From NCBI RefSeq assembly GCF_020177335.1, contig NZ_JAIVMG010000006.1:186001-250000 (forward strand): a stretch of 64,000 nt of DNA. Direction: 5' to 3'. The DNA comes from Stappia indica. Its GTDB lineage: Bacteria > Pseudomonadota > Alphaproteobacteria > Rhizobiales > Stappiaceae. The translations under genes were made by a program, and so were the position numbers. Each line of letters starts with the position of its first letter. Position 1 is the first letter of the stretch. The notes under the pieces are model-generated. The model was not told the origin of the DNA and ran no database searches. It saw only the letters and a list, made by a program, of their open reading frames with translations. Shown here piece by piece: positions 34,566 to 43,578 of this stretch.

Positions 34566-35090
34566 ATGACCCGCTTCTATTCCGGTGTGTTCATCCTGTC
34601 GCGACTGGCTGCCGTGATCGCCGCATGTGCGATGATCTACATGGTGGGGCACATCGCCTACGAGATTATCCTGCGGAGCTTCTTCGCCACCTCGACCTTC
34701 GTTCTTGATGAGTTTGTCGGCTACGGGATCGGTGTCTGCGTGATCTGGTCGCTGGGCTATGTGCTGGAACATGGCGACTTGATCCGCGTCGGGCTCGTGC
34801 TTGAGCATCTGCCCGCACGGGGGCAGGAGTTGTTTACGGCCGCCGCCGCGCTGATCGCCGCCGCGATGTCTGCCGGGCTTGCCTGGATGTTCTGGATCCG
34901 CGTGGCGCGTGCCTGGTCTCGCGGCACCGTTTCTTCCTCTGTGGCCGCTGTCCCGACCTGGATCCCTGAAGGGGCAATCATGGTCGGGCTCTGCGTCTTC
35001 TCGCTGGCCGCCCTTGCGCATGGTCTGCGCCACATCACCCGGCATCCGTCGCCCGCGCCGCAGACGCCGCTGGTTACCCCCGTCGAATAA
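34566..35090 (+). CDS. TRAP transporter small permease (DctQ family)
   Basis: A 174-residue membrane protein with four predicted helices (about 10-32, 48-70, 85-108, 130-150). It includes the DctQ-type EIILRSFFATSTFVLDEFVGYGIGVCVIW region, where the usual motif is E-I-x-x-R-x-x-F ... DE. GGAG lies six bases before the ATG. It forms the scaffold of the TRAP membrane complex with the large subunit 27 bp downstream. Confidence 0.9.
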   Translation: MTRFYSGVFILSRLAAVIAACAMIYMVGHIAYEIILRSFFATSTFVLDEFVGYGIGVCVIWSLGYVLEHGDLIRVGLVLEHLPARGQELFTAAAALIAAAMSAGLAWMFWIRVARAWSRGTVSSSVAAVPTWIPEGAIMVGLCVFSLAALAHGLRHITRHPSPAPQTPLVTPVE

Positions 35091-35117
35091 GCCACGTCCC
35101 CCTTTTGGAGAGATCCC

Positions 35118-36428
35118 ATGGACACGCTCCTCACTGCGGCCGCGACGCTGGCCTTCCTTCTGCTGTTCCTCGGCCTTGGCGTCTGGGTCTTCGTCAGTCT
35201 TGCCCTCGTTGCCACCACCTCTCTGTTCTTTCTGCACGGGATGGACCTGTCGAGGATTGGTTCGATCGCGGCGGGTATCATCTACCGGTATTCCACCAGC
35301 TGGGAGCTGTCGGCCATCCCGATGTTCATCTGGATGGGCGAGATTATCTTCCGCACCGATATTTCGACCAGGCTGTTCCGGGGCTTGTCCCCCTTCGTCG
35401 ACTACATCCCCGGCCGTCTGCTGCACACCAACGTGCTGGGCTGTACCCTGTTTGCCGCTGTCTCGGGCTCGTCGCCCGCCACCACGGCCACCGTGGGCCG
35501 TATCACCACGCGCGAACTGGGCGTACGCGGCTATGACGACCGCCTTTCACTGGGCTCGCTGGCGGGGGCCGGCAGCCTCGGCCTGCTGATCCCGCCGTCG
35601 ATCGTGATGATCGTCTACGGCATCCTCGCCGAGCAATCGATCTCGCGTCTCTTTGCCGCCGGCGTGCTGCCCGGGCTGATGATTACCGCGCTCTACTCCT
35701 GCTACATCATGATCCGCGCCAAGCTGAATCCCGTGCTGGTCCCGGCGCAGCGCGAAGAGCGCGGCGCGATGGATTTCCTTCGTGCGATATGGGATCTGAC
35801 GCCGTTGGTGGCGCTGATGACCATTGTTCTGGGATCGATCTATTCCGGCATCGCCACCCCGTCCGAAGCCGCGGCCGTGGGGGTTATCGCCGCCATGGTC
35901 ATTGCCGCCGTGACACGCCAACTGTCGCTGGCGCTGCTGCGCGATACGCTTATGGGAGCGCTGCGGACCTCGACCATGGTCTGTTCAATCCTGATTACCG
36001 CAGCCTTCATGTCCACCGCCATCGGCTATCTGCATATCCCCGCGGACGTCGCCGACGGGATCGCCTCTCTGCATCTACCGCCTTGGGGGCTGCTGATCGT
36101 GCTCTCGCTCTTTTATCTCGGGCTCGGCTTCTTCCTTGACGGTACCTCCATCGTGGTGATGAGCCTGCCGATCTCTCTGCCGCTGGCGCTGCACGCGGGG
36201 TTCGATCCGATCTGGTTCGGCGTCTACCTCGTGCTGATGGTCGAGATGGCACAGGTGACCCCGCCGGTTGGTTTCAACCTCTTCGTGCTGCAGGGCATTT
36301 CAGGCCGGTCCATCGGCTACGTCGCCCGCGCCGCGCTGCCTTTCTTCGCGTTGATGCTGGTCGGGGTCGCGCTGCTGGCGATCTTCCCAGCCATTGCCCT
36401 GTGGCTCCCGAACTTCTTCTATGGATAA
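35118..36428 (+). CDS. TRAP transporter large permease (DctM family)
   Basis: A 436-residue membrane protein with about twelve helices. Family landmarks: SWELSAIPMFIWMGEIIFRTDIS, SGSSPATTATVGRI, GSLAGAGSLGLLIPPSIVMIVYGILAEQSISRLFAAGVLPG, and near the C-terminus MVEMAQVTPPVGFNLFVLQGIS. It catalyses sodium-coupled import with DctP and DctQ. A GGAGAG ribosome site precedes the ATG. Confidence 0.93.
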   Translation: MDTLLTAAATLAFLLLFLGLGVWVFVSLALVATTSLFFLHGMDLSRIGSIAAGIIYRYSTSWELSAIPMFIWMGEIIFRTDISTRLFRGLSPFVDYIPGRLLHTNVLGCTLFAAVSGSSPATTATVGRITTRELGVRGYDDRLSLGSLAGAGSLGLLIPPSIVMIVYGILAEQSISRLFAAGVLPGLMITALYSCYIMIRAKLNPVLVPAQREERGAMDFLRAIWDLTPLVALMTIVLGSIYSGIATPSEAAAVGVIAAMVIAAVTRQLSLALLRDTLMGALRTSTMVCSILITAAFMSTAIGYLHIPADVADGIASLHLPPWGLLIVLSLFYLGLGFFLDGTSIVVMSLPISLPLALHAGFDPIWFGVYLVLMVEMAQVTPPVGFNLFVLQGISGRSIGYVARAALPFFALMLVGVALLAIFPAIALWLPNFFYG

Positions 36429-36432
36429 GACA

Positions 36433-36903
36433 ATGACTTCTCCCGTCGACCTTGCCGCGTTGCTGTCCGCGCAAGCGCGGTACGATCAGCCCCACACCCT
36501 GTTCCGCGCGGTGGAGGACGCTTGCAAGGCCCGCTTCGGCTTTCGCTTTCTGACCGTGCTGAAGAACCTTCCCGGCACGGGGAACGTGATGCGGATGCAC
36601 AGCTCCGCATCGGACTACCCTGTGGGTGCGCTCAAGCCCATGGGGCTGACCGAGTGGGGCAAGATCGTGCTGGAGGGCGGGCAAAGCTGGCTCGGAAACT
36701 CGCGCGAGGACGTGCTCTGGGCCTTCCCCGATGCTGAACTGATCCTTTCGAAAGGCTGTGAGGCTTGCGCCTGTGCCCCGGTGATCTGGGCCGGTCGCTG
36801 CGTCGGTGTGCTTTCGCTGAACGCTGAGCGTGACGCCTATGGTCGCGAGGATTTGGCCGAGATGACCCTTGTCGCGCAGACCCTCGCGCCGGCACTGATC
36901 TGA
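36433..36903 (+). CDS. GAF domain protein in TRAP operon
   Basis: A 156-residue protein that is almost entirely one GAF domain. It begins with a helix (VDLAALLSAQARYDQPHTLFRAVEDACKARFGFRFLTVL), has a Cys-rich strand SKGCEACACAPVIWAGRCVGVLSL in the position where GAF domains contact ligand, and ends REDLAEMTLVAQTLAPALI. No output domain is attached, so it may sense or sequester the imported ligand. The Met at 36433 has a GGATAAG site; one at 36421 would overlap the DctM stop by 8 bp. Confidence 0.8.
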   Translation: MTSPVDLAALLSAQARYDQPHTLFRAVEDACKARFGFRFLTVLKNLPGTGNVMRMHSSASDYPVGALKPMGLTEWGKIVLEGGQSWLGNSREDVLWAFPDAELILSKGCEACACAPVIWAGRCVGVLSLNAERDAYGREDLAEMTLVAQTLAPALI

Positions 36904-36924
36904 CCCTTTGAAAGGACGACCGCG

Positions 36925-38160
36925 ATGACCACCCTGTTGATCAAGAACGCTCGTATCGTAGATGGCACAGCGCCCGAACCGACCGCTCCGATGCAGATCG
37001 CCATCGAGGACGGCCGCATCCGTGAGGTCGGTGCCTCTGTTGGTTTCACCGCCGGGGAAGAGCTGGACCTTGCGGGCCTGACTGTCATGCCGGGTCTGAT
37101 CGATTGCCACGTCCACACCATTGCGGCCACCGCGAACCTTGGTCAGAACGCGGCCATGCCGTCCTCGCTGGTGGCGGCGAAGGCCTCAAGACTGATGAAG
37201 GACATGATCATGCGCGGTTTCACCACCGTGCGAGATCTGGGCGGTGCCGATCGCGGCCTGCAGCAGGCCGTGGAAGAGGGCTACTTCACCGCACCCCGGC
37301 TGGTGATCTGTGGCAAGGCCTTGTCCCAGACCGGTGGTCACACCGACTACCGCGGCCCCTACGACAACCGCGACGTCGGCTGGTACGCGCAGGCGCTCGG
37401 TACTTTGGGCCGGATCTGCGACGGCAAGCCCGAGCTGATGCGCGCGGCGCGGGAAGAACTCAAGGGCGGTGCACAGTTCCTGAAGGTCATGGCCGACGGC
37501 GGCGTCTCTTCCCCCTCCGACCCGATCGGCTACCTCGTCTTTTCTGTCGAGGAGCTCACGGTGCTGGTCGAAATCGCCAAGGGCTTCGGCACCTATGTCG
37601 CGGCGCACCTTTATGACGACAAGGCAATCGTGCGCGCGCTTGACTGCGGCATCGACTGCATCGAACACGGCAACCTGATCGGCGACGATACGATCAAGCG
37701 TGTGGCGCGCGAAGGCGCCTTCGTCGTGCCGACCAACATCACCTACGATCTGCTGGCCCGTCGCGGCGCCGAGTTTGGCCTGCCGCCCGAGTCCGTGGCC
37801 AAGGTTGCCGACGTGCGCGAAGCCGGGCTCGAGCGCCTGGTCAAGCTGCACGAAGCCGGTGTGACCATGGGCTATGGGTCGGACCTTCTGGGCGGCATGC
37901 AGACCGAGCAATCCGGCGAGTTCCCATTGCGCGGGCGTTACATCCCGGCCGATGCGGTGATCCGCTCGGCCACCGTGGATGCGGCCAAGGTGCTGCGCAT
38001 GGAAGGCGAAGTTGGCGTGATCGCCGCCGGTGCCCATGCGGACATCATCGCGGTCGAGGGCAACCCGCTGGAGAACCTCGACCTGCTGACCGGACAAGGG
38101 GCGCACATGCCGCTGATCATGCAGGGCGGACGCGCCATCAAGAGGGCGGCAAGCCTCTGA
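36925..38160 (+). CDS. Metal-dependent amidohydrolase (imidazolonepropionase/prolidase-like)
   Basis: A 411-residue amidohydrolase-superfamily enzyme with a binuclear metal site: DCHVHT (about 60), candidate carbamylated Lys in FLKVMADGG (about 190), His in VAAHLYDD (about 228), IEHGN (about 248) and Asp in GYGSDLL (about 318). The N-terminal MTTLLIKNARIVDG...GLTVMPGLID and C-terminal GVIAAGAHADIIAVEGNPLENL are standard. Close relatives by eye are the Xaa-Arg/Xaa-Pro dipeptidase-like group that hydrolyses N-acyl or N-carbamoyl compounds. It probably processes the compound imported by the TRAP system just upstream. Confidence 0.88.
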   Translation: MTTLLIKNARIVDGTAPEPTAPMQIAIEDGRIREVGASVGFTAGEELDLAGLTVMPGLIDCHVHTIAATANLGQNAAMPSSLVAAKASRLMKDMIMRGFTTVRDLGGADRGLQQAVEEGYFTAPRLVICGKALSQTGGHTDYRGPYDNRDVGWYAQALGTLGRICDGKPELMRAAREELKGGAQFLKVMADGGVSSPSDPIGYLVFSVEELTVLVEIAKGFGTYVAAHLYDDKAIVRALDCGIDCIEHGNLIGDDTIKRVAREGAFVVPTNITYDLLARRGAEFGLPPESVAKVADVREAGLERLVKLHEAGVTMGYGSDLLGGMQTEQSGEFPLRGRYIPADAVIRSATVDAAKVLRMEGEVGVIAAGAHADIIAVEGNPLENLDLLTGQGAHMPLIMQGGRAIKRAASL

Positions 38161-38939
38161 GAGCCTTGCACAACACTCAGCTGGCTCCGGTCGCCGCTGG
38201 GTGAAAGGGCGGTGACAGCGCAGGCGCCCATGAGCGTCTGAGCGGAAGCGGGTTCATCTCCCGTGACCTTGACGTGCCCCCCGTCCTTGGATCGGCCCGA
38301 ACCGGAACTTCCGGGGTATCTGGCTCAGGCGGCGGAAGGCGCCGATGAGCCTTTCATGAGCGATATCCGCGGCTTGTTGCCGATTGCGCTGTGCGGGCAG
38401 AGCGGCAGATCCCGTCTCTGGTTCAAACTGTCGGCGTATGCGGTCGGGGGCAGCCAACCGAGGCGGGAGTGGGGGCGGTTGAGGTTGTAATCGTTTCTCC
38501 AGGCATGAAGGGTTGTTCGGGCGTGCGAGAGCGACGGGAACAGCGTTTCCAGCAAGCCGTCCCAGACGCCTTGTTCTGCCCACCGACGGAACCGGACCTG
38601 GATCGAGTTCCATTTCCCATAGCGCTCGTGCATGTCGCGTCATCTGCGCGGTGAACTGGTGTTTGCCCGCAGCTTGCGGCATCCGCCCCGCATTCTCAGC
38701 CCCATTCGGGGCCGGGCCCGGCGGTCAGCTAAGCGGACCTGCCGTCAAGAGCGTCGCGCAAGACTGTCCTCAGTGACATTGCCACCATCGCGGCGGCTCT
38801 CGCGTCGACCGGCCCGCTGTCCGGCGCCGCCATTCACGACTGGCAGGGCTTGGGCACCCTGCCGCCAGGCGGGTGCTCGGAGCCACCACACCCGGAAGCG
38901 CGGCCGGGGCGCCCGGGGCCTGCCTGGGGCGCGGAGCCT
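38161..38939. other. Gene-poor junction with transposase debris
   Basis: About 780 bp separating the TRAP/amidohydrolase operon from the next block. It holds a chimeric transposase remnant (38436-38633) and scattered hairpins, for example GGCAGGG-N8-CCCTGCC at 38842-38863. No intact gene was seen. Confidence 0.6.
38436..38633 (-). pseudogene. Chimeric transposase remnant (IS5-type piece joined to IS3-type piece)
   Basis: On the minus strand from 38633 the frame reads ERYGKWNSIQVRFRRWAEQGVWDGLLETL, a typical IS5/IS427-family N-terminal piece. From about 38537 it changes to SLSHARTTLHAWRNDYN...RPHSRLGWLPPTAYA, the C-terminal end of an IS3-family (DDE integrase) transposase. Neither has its catalytic core. 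The join at about 38540 looks like a deletion or nested-insertion scar. It is non-functional as a transposase. Confidence 0.7.
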
Positions 38940-39845
38940 TCACTCGGCAAGCGGGTAGTCCGCAGCGTTCAGCACCCAGCCCGGCTTCTGGCTGAAGTCG
39001 GTCCGCGGCGGGCAGAAGATATCCACCAGCTGGTTGCGACCCGGATCGACCGCGCGGGACGTGTGGATGACCGGCGGCGGGATCACCAGTGCCGACGGGG
39101 CCGGAGCCGAGACGGTCAGGTCGTCGCGCCAGTCGGCCATGTCGGTGGTCCAGGGCCAACGGAGATGGTGCAGATAGGCGCCGTCGAGGGCCAGCGAGCA
39201 CTGCTCGAAATCATCGTGGTGATGCGGCGACATACGGGCCGTGTCGCGAGGTCCGTCGAGGGGATCAAGCATGTTCACCATGAAGGTGGTGCAACGGAAG
39301 ATCCTTCCGAACCGACCCGGCTCGGACGGCACATCGAGGCTATAGCTGCGGATCTTCCAGCCGCCAACCGGCTCGGGCCATGCGACAAAGGGCGGAATTT
39401 GCCGACGCGGCGTGTCATAGGCCGAGGCGTTCGGGCATTTCGCGACGAGATCCTCAGAGGCTGCCGTGAACAGCCGGATCAGGCTGCCACCCCGGGGTAG
39501 GATGACGCAGCTGTCGCCGGGCGGGACGAACGCGATGCTATGCCCCGGGATGGTCAGCGTTTCATCGCCAGCGGTGATTTCGGCGCTGTCCGTCGGATTG
39601 GGCAGGAGCACCACATATTCGTCCGGCTGACCCGCACGCACAAACCGCCCGCCGGGGTGCGCCCGCGTGTGGACGAGGACGAAATTGTTGCCGCGAAGAT
39701 AGTGGCTGTCGCCATCGGGGCCGGTTTCGTCAGGCTGCCCGCGATCGAATGCGGCGAATTGCTCCTCCGCGATCAATCCCGGTTCGGTTTGTGCTTTCGG
39801 CGCTGACTTTTGCAGGGCGGCTCGCGGGTCGTTCTTGTCGTACAT
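38940..39845 (-). CDS. Cupin-like protein of unknown function, 301 aa
   Basis: Two beta-rich halves are apparent: an N-terminal half with HPGGRFVRAGQPDEYVVLLPN and PGHSIAFVPPGDSCVILPRGG, and a C-terminal half with MSPHHHDDFEQCSLALDGAYLHHL, whose His-His-His...Glu pattern fits a cupin metal site. I do not recognise a named family. It may be a sugar- or hydroxyacid-isomerase or sensor. The start lies one base from the stop of the HpcH/HpaI aldolase gene upstream on the same strand, so the two are translationally linked and probably act in one step or on one substrate. Confidence 0.75.
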   Translation of the reverse strand: MYDKNDPRAALQKSAPKAQTEPGLIAEEQFAAFDRGQPDETGPDGDSHYLRGNNFVLVHTRAHPGGRFVRAGQPDEYVVLLPNPTDSAEITAGDETLTIPGHSIAFVPPGDSCVILPRGGSLIRLFTAASEDLVAKCPNASAYDTPRRQIPPFVAWPEPVGGWKIRSYSLDVPSEPGRFGRIFRCTTFMVNMLDPLDGPRDTARMSPHHHDDFEQCSLALDGAYLHHLRWPWTTDMADWRDDLTVSAPAPSALVIPPPVIHTSRAVDPGRNQLVDIFCPPRTDFSQKPGWVLNAADYPLAE

Positions 39846-39846
39846 G

Positions 39847-40644
39847 TCAGATCTCCTTCTTCATGGGCGATGCGAGTACCTGCTTCAGCCCGGACAAGCC
39901 CTTGAGAGCGGCGGCGCGCAGGAACGTCTGGTCGGAGGCGAGAATGAAGGCGCTTGCTCCGGCGGCGGCAAATTCAGCCGCGTCTTCCGCAGAGGCAACC
40001 ATCATGCACACCGGCTTGCCCGCGCGTTGCGCCGCCGCGATGATCCTGTCGGTGGCCTCCAGGACAGGCGGCGATCCGGCGCGGGACTGGCCGAAGGCCA
40101 CGGTCAGATCGCCGCGTCCGACGAAAATCCCGTCGAGACCTGGCGTGGCGATGATTTCGTCGATCACATTGAGCGCCGCCGGGTCCTCGATCATCGCAAT
40201 CACCGTCACGGCGCTGTCCTGCGCATCGAGATGGCCGGCAAGACTTGCCCCGCCGAAGGCCCCGGCCCGGGTGGTCGCCGAATATCCGCGCGATCCGCCG
40301 CGATAGCGCGCCGCCGCGACCACTGCCCGTGCCTTGGCGGGGCTGTCCACATGCGGCACCAGAATGCCCGTCGCGCCACAATCCAGCACCGAAAGGATCG
40401 CCGCCGGATCGGCGCTCTGGACCCGGACCAGTGCGGCCATCTCCGTGGCACGGCAGGCCAGGATCATCCGATCCGTGCTCTCGCGGTTGATCGGCGCATG
40501 TTCCTCATCGATCACGACGAAGTCGTATCCAAGGGCCCCCAGGATCTCCGCAGGCATGGTATGTGCGATCTTCAGGAAGCTGCCGCACAACCGCGTGCCC
40601 GCGAGGAAGCGCTGCCGGAACTCTTCCTCAACACTCATCTTCAT
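39847..40644 (-). CDS. HpcH/HpaI-family aldolase
   Basis: A 265-residue class II pyruvate aldolase-type TIM barrel. Visible signatures: GTRLCGSFLKI at the start, YDFVVIDEEHAPINRE (catalytic Asp/His region), GATGILVPHVDSPAKARAVVAAARY, metal-ligand Glu in AMIEDPAALNVIDEI and Asp in GIFVGRGDLTVAFG. The family cleaves 4-hydroxy-2-oxo acids to pyruvate plus an aldehyde. The start at 40644 follows GGGAG by ten bases; a GTG three bases earlier has better spacing. It shares a divergent promoter with the fumarase-like genes. Confidence 0.9.
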   Translation of the reverse strand: MKMSVEEEFRQRFLAGTRLCGSFLKIAHTMPAEILGALGYDFVVIDEEHAPINRESTDRMILACRATEMAALVRVQSADPAAILSVLDCGATGILVPHVDSPAKARAVVAAARYRGGSRGYSATTRAGAFGGASLAGHLDAQDSAVTVIAMIEDPAALNVIDEIIATPGLDGIFVGRGDLTVAFGQSRAGSPPVLEATDRIIAAAQRAGKPVCMMVASAEDAAEFAAAGASAFILASDQTFLRAAALKGLSGLKQVLASPMKKEI

Positions 40645-40895
40645 CACCGTTGGTCTCCCGATTCTGCCTGGCCCGTGATCGGGCTGTTGCCGGCCACTGC
40701 CACGGCAGGGCGGGGGCGGCAATCGCGCTCGACCATCGTTCCGTCAGCCGGAACAGACGCCGGCTTGTCGTCGTGCATTCCGCCAGCCGGAACGCTCTCG
40801 GATGCCGATTGTCGGGCGCAGACCGTGGAGATAGGAAATGGGCCAAAGCAATGGACGGGTCTGGGATGTCCATTGTGCCGGGAGGGGCCGTCTAT
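40645..40895. promoter_or_regulatory. Divergent promoter between aldolase and hydratase operons
   Basis: A 250-bp gap with two tandem dyads of identical geometry: GTTCCG-TCAGC-CGGAAC at 40738-40754 and ATTCCG-CCAGC-CGGAAC at 40777-40793, start to start 39 bp apart. The same 6-5-6 layout recurs before the IclR gene at 48682-48698, so these are candidate IclR operators. Confidence 0.65.
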
Positions 40896-41765
40896 ATGAG
40901 TATTGGCTATGAACAGTTCCGTGAGGTTGCGCGCGATCTGTATTCCCGTGCACTCAAGAAGATACCCGCTGATACCCATCGGGCGCTTGCTGCCGCAGAG
41001 CAGGTCGAAACCGACCCCAGGGCGCGGGACAATCTGCGTTTCCTCAGGGGGGTTGCCAAGACGACGGAACAGCAATCCCGGCATGCCTGCAGCGATGCCG
41101 GCTTCCCCACCTACACCGTGAAGATCGGTACGAATGTGACGCTGTCGGGAGACATCCGGCGTGGCTTCGTCGACGGTTTCGCGGAAATGGTCGACACCAT
41201 CGATCCGCCGATCCTGCAATTCATCACCCATCCGCTGACGCTGGAGCGCAGCTATAGCGGCAAGGACATGCCGATCCTCAGCTTCGACGTCATCGATGGG
41301 GCGGATTATGTCGAGGTGATCTGTTCGCCCAAGGCGCTCGGCTCCGGTCGGTGGGCCGCGCTGGAGATCTTCAGCTATCCGACCTTGGCTGACATCGAGG
41401 CCTATGTCATGGACTGCGTGATGAAGGCCGGGTCGCAACATTGCCCGCCGGTGGTCATTGGCGTCGGCATTGGCGGTTCGTTCGACAATGCGGCGAAGAT
41501 CGCCAAGTCAGCGGTGCTGCGCCCCATCGGCACGGCCCATCCCGAGCCGATGGTCGCCGAAATGGAGGAGCGCCTGCTGGCCGCCGTCAATGCGACGGGC
41601 TTCGGTCCGATGGGCACCGGCGGCGACACCACCGCGCTCGCGGTCCATGTGGACTATTCGGCCGGTCATGGCTTCGTCCCGGTGGCCGTTTGCTTCAACT
41701 GCTGGATCAATCGGCGCACGGTCGCCCGAATCTCGGATGCTGGGGAGATCACCCATGTCGAGTGA
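40896..41765 (+). CDS. Class I fumarase-like hydratase, alpha subunit (TtdA/fumarase N-terminal type)
   Basis: A 289-residue iron-sulfur hydro-lyase alpha subunit. Candidate 4Fe-4S Cys ligands: ACSDAGFPTYTVKIG (about 64), QHCPPVVIGVGIGGSFDNAA (about 184) and VAVCFNCWINRR (about 267). Family enzymes (fumarase, L-tartrate dehydratase, mesaconase) add or remove water across a dicarboxylate double bond. GGAGGGG precedes the ATG. The stop overlaps the beta-subunit start by 11 bp. Because a housekeeping fumarase would not sit in this cluster, a pathway-specific substrate is likely. Confidence 0.88.
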   Translation: MSIGYEQFREVARDLYSRALKKIPADTHRALAAAEQVETDPRARDNLRFLRGVAKTTEQQSRHACSDAGFPTYTVKIGTNVTLSGDIRRGFVDGFAEMVDTIDPPILQFITHPLTLERSYSGKDMPILSFDVIDGADYVEVICSPKALGSGRWAALEIFSYPTLADIEAYVMDCVMKAGSQHCPPVVIGVGIGGSFDNAAKIAKSAVLRPIGTAHPEPMVAEMEERLLAAVNATGFGPMGTGGDTTALAVHVDYSAGHGFVPVAVCFNCWINRRTVARISDAGEITHVE

Positions 41766-42390
41766 CCGGGGCGAGGGCGGGGCGACGGCGGTACAACTGC
41801 CGATGACGCCTGACGTGGCTCGCGGCCTGCGCCTTGGGCAACGGGTTCGGCTGCACGGTGAAATGACCGTCACCGTCGGTTGGGTCACGCATCAGCGCAT
41901 GTTCGCGGTGGCCCGGGGCGATGGTGTGTTGCCGGTTCCCCTGAACAACTCGTTTCTGCACATGGGAACCTGCTGCTACGAAGCTGGCGGCCGGATATTG
42001 CCGCACTACGTGAACCCGACGACCTCGACCCGCTTCGATGCCTATCTGCCGACGCTGGTGCGGCGGTTCTCATTGACGGCAATCGGCGGCAAGGGGGGCG
42101 TCGGACCGGATGTGGTGGCCGCGCTGAAGGACGTGGGCGGTGTCTATTTCAGCATGCCGGGAGGGGCGGCGCCGGCGCTGACCAGCGGCGTTGTCGAACG
42201 GGTTCGTACCGGATGGGACGATCTGATCGAGCAGTTCCGCCTGTCCACCTTCCGTGTTGACGGGTTCGGGCCGCTGATCGTCGGCGTCGATGCCCATGGC
42301 AATAGCATCTACGAACAATTGGCCATCAGAGCCAACGAACGCCTGCCGGCAATCCTGCAGGAACTGGAACGGCGGCGCCAGCAATCCTGA
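41755..42390 (+). CDS. Class I fumarase-like hydratase, beta subunit (TtdB type)
   Basis: A 211-residue C-terminal-type fumarase domain. After LPMTPDVARGLRLGQRVRLHGEMTVTVGWVTHQRMFA comes the segment LLPHYVNPTTSTRFDAYLPTLVRRF-like with TTSTR-type substrate contacts, then LTAIGGKGGVGPDVVAALKDVGGVYFSMPGGAAPAL, characteristic of the beta half (the usual GKGG...Y...GGAA pattern). It completes the active site with the alpha subunit. The ATG lies within the end of the alpha gene, so expression is coupled. Confidence 0.88.
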   Translation: MSSDRGEGGATAVQLPMTPDVARGLRLGQRVRLHGEMTVTVGWVTHQRMFAVARGDGVLPVPLNNSFLHMGTCCYEAGGRILPHYVNPTTSTRFDAYLPTLVRRFSLTAIGGKGGVGPDVVAALKDVGGVYFSMPGGAAPALTSGVVERVRTGWDDLIEQFRLSTFRVDGFGPLIVGVDAHGNSIYEQLAIRANERLPAILQELERRRQQS

Positions 42391-42438
42391 CAGGCGCCGC
42401 CAAGCCGGCAATTTCCGATAAATGGAGGAGGAAACACC

Positions 42439-43557
42439 ATGAAACCTTATGCTTTGCTCGCCGCGACGGCGCTCGCATCGTTCGCCTGGGGAAGTATCGG
42501 CGTGGCGGAGGAGGCCAAGCTTCCGGCCACCGTGTCGATGACCAGCTACGACGTCGGCTCCGCCGGCTATTCCCAGGCCGTGGCGATCGGCAAGGCCATC
42601 AGCGACGCCTATGGCGTCAGCCTTCGGGTCCTGCCGACGACCTCGGACGTGGCACGCACCATTCCGGTTCGCCAAGGGCGGGTCGATTTCGCACTGGTCG
42701 GCTCCGAAGCCTACAACGCCATGGAAGGGACCGAGGCCTTCTCCGCGCAGGAGTTGGGGCCGCAGGACCTTCAGCTTCTTGCCGGCGCGAACTCGGAGAA
42801 CTGCTTCACATTGGCGCTGCAGGGGGATGGCGGCATCAAATCCGTCGCCGATCTGAAGGGAAAGCGGATCGGCTGGGTGGTCAGCTCGCCGGCGCTGCAA
42901 AACAATGTGGCGGGTTTCCTGGCTTTCGGCGGACTGACCTGGGATGACGTCGAAAAGGTCGATGTCGGCAGCTTTGCCGCCTCCTGGGAAGCTTTCTTCA
43001 ACGGTCAGGTCGATGCCGTCACGACACTGACCACGACGACCTTCGCGACCCAGGCGGTGGCGTCTCCTTCCGGGCTCGCCTGGTTGCCATTGCCGAAGGA
43101 TGACAAGGAAGGCTGGACCCGGCTTCAAGCTCTGAAGCCACAGTTCTCTCCCCGCACCGCGACAATGGGGCCGAACATCTCCGCCGAAAAGCCGCTTGAG
43201 TGCGCGGGCTTCCCCTTTCCAGTTCTGGCGGCCTATGCCGACAAGGATGCGGAGGTGGTCTACAACATGACCAAGGCGCTTCAGGATCAGTTCCAGGCCT
43301 ATGAGAAATCCGAGCCTGGGCTGAACGGCTTTGCCGGGGACCGGCAGAATTTCCAGTGGGTGCTCCCGTACCATGCCGGTGCGGTGCGCTACTGGAAGGA
43401 AACGGGAAAATGGACCGAGGCCGACGAGGCACACAATCAGAAGCTTCTGCGGCGCCAGCAGGTACTGCTGGATGCATGGGCGGGCCTGCCGGCAGGCGAA
43501 CGAGCGCAGAAGTGGGCAGACACGCGGGCGAAGGCCCTGGCCGACGCCGGCTTCTGA
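42439..43557 (+). CDS. TAXI-family TRAP substrate-binding protein
   Basis: A 372-residue exported protein: signal peptide to about residue 23, then TVSMTSYDVGSAGYSQAVAIGKAISDAYGVSLRVLPTTSDVARTIPVRQGRVDFALVGSEAYNAMEG, which is the TAXI signature region, and DLKGKRIGWVVSSPALQNNVAGFL. TAXI proteins work with fused DctQM permeases. The only such permease here is on the opposite strand at 45610-47595, so the pair is split between convergent operons. A clear terminator follows. Confidence 0.9.
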   Translation: MKPYALLAATALASFAWGSIGVAEEAKLPATVSMTSYDVGSAGYSQAVAIGKAISDAYGVSLRVLPTTSDVARTIPVRQGRVDFALVGSEAYNAMEGTEAFSAQELGPQDLQLLAGANSENCFTLALQGDGGIKSVADLKGKRIGWVVSSPALQNNVAGFLAFGGLTWDDVEKVDVGSFAASWEAFFNGQVDAVTTLTTTTFATQAVASPSGLAWLPLPKDDKEGWTRLQALKPQFSPRTATMGPNISAEKPLECAGFPFPVLAAYADKDAEVVYNMTKALQDQFQAYEKSEPGLNGFAGDRQNFQWVLPYHAGAVRYWKETGKWTEADEAHNQKLLRRQQVLLDAWAGLPAGERAQKWADTRAKALADAGF

Positions 43558-43578
43558 CGGTCCGACAATTGAAAGAAG

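Noticed and set aside
38254-38682. 142-residue minus-strand frame over the transposase debris
   Set aside because: Wrong frame relative to the recognisable IS5/IS3 fragments.
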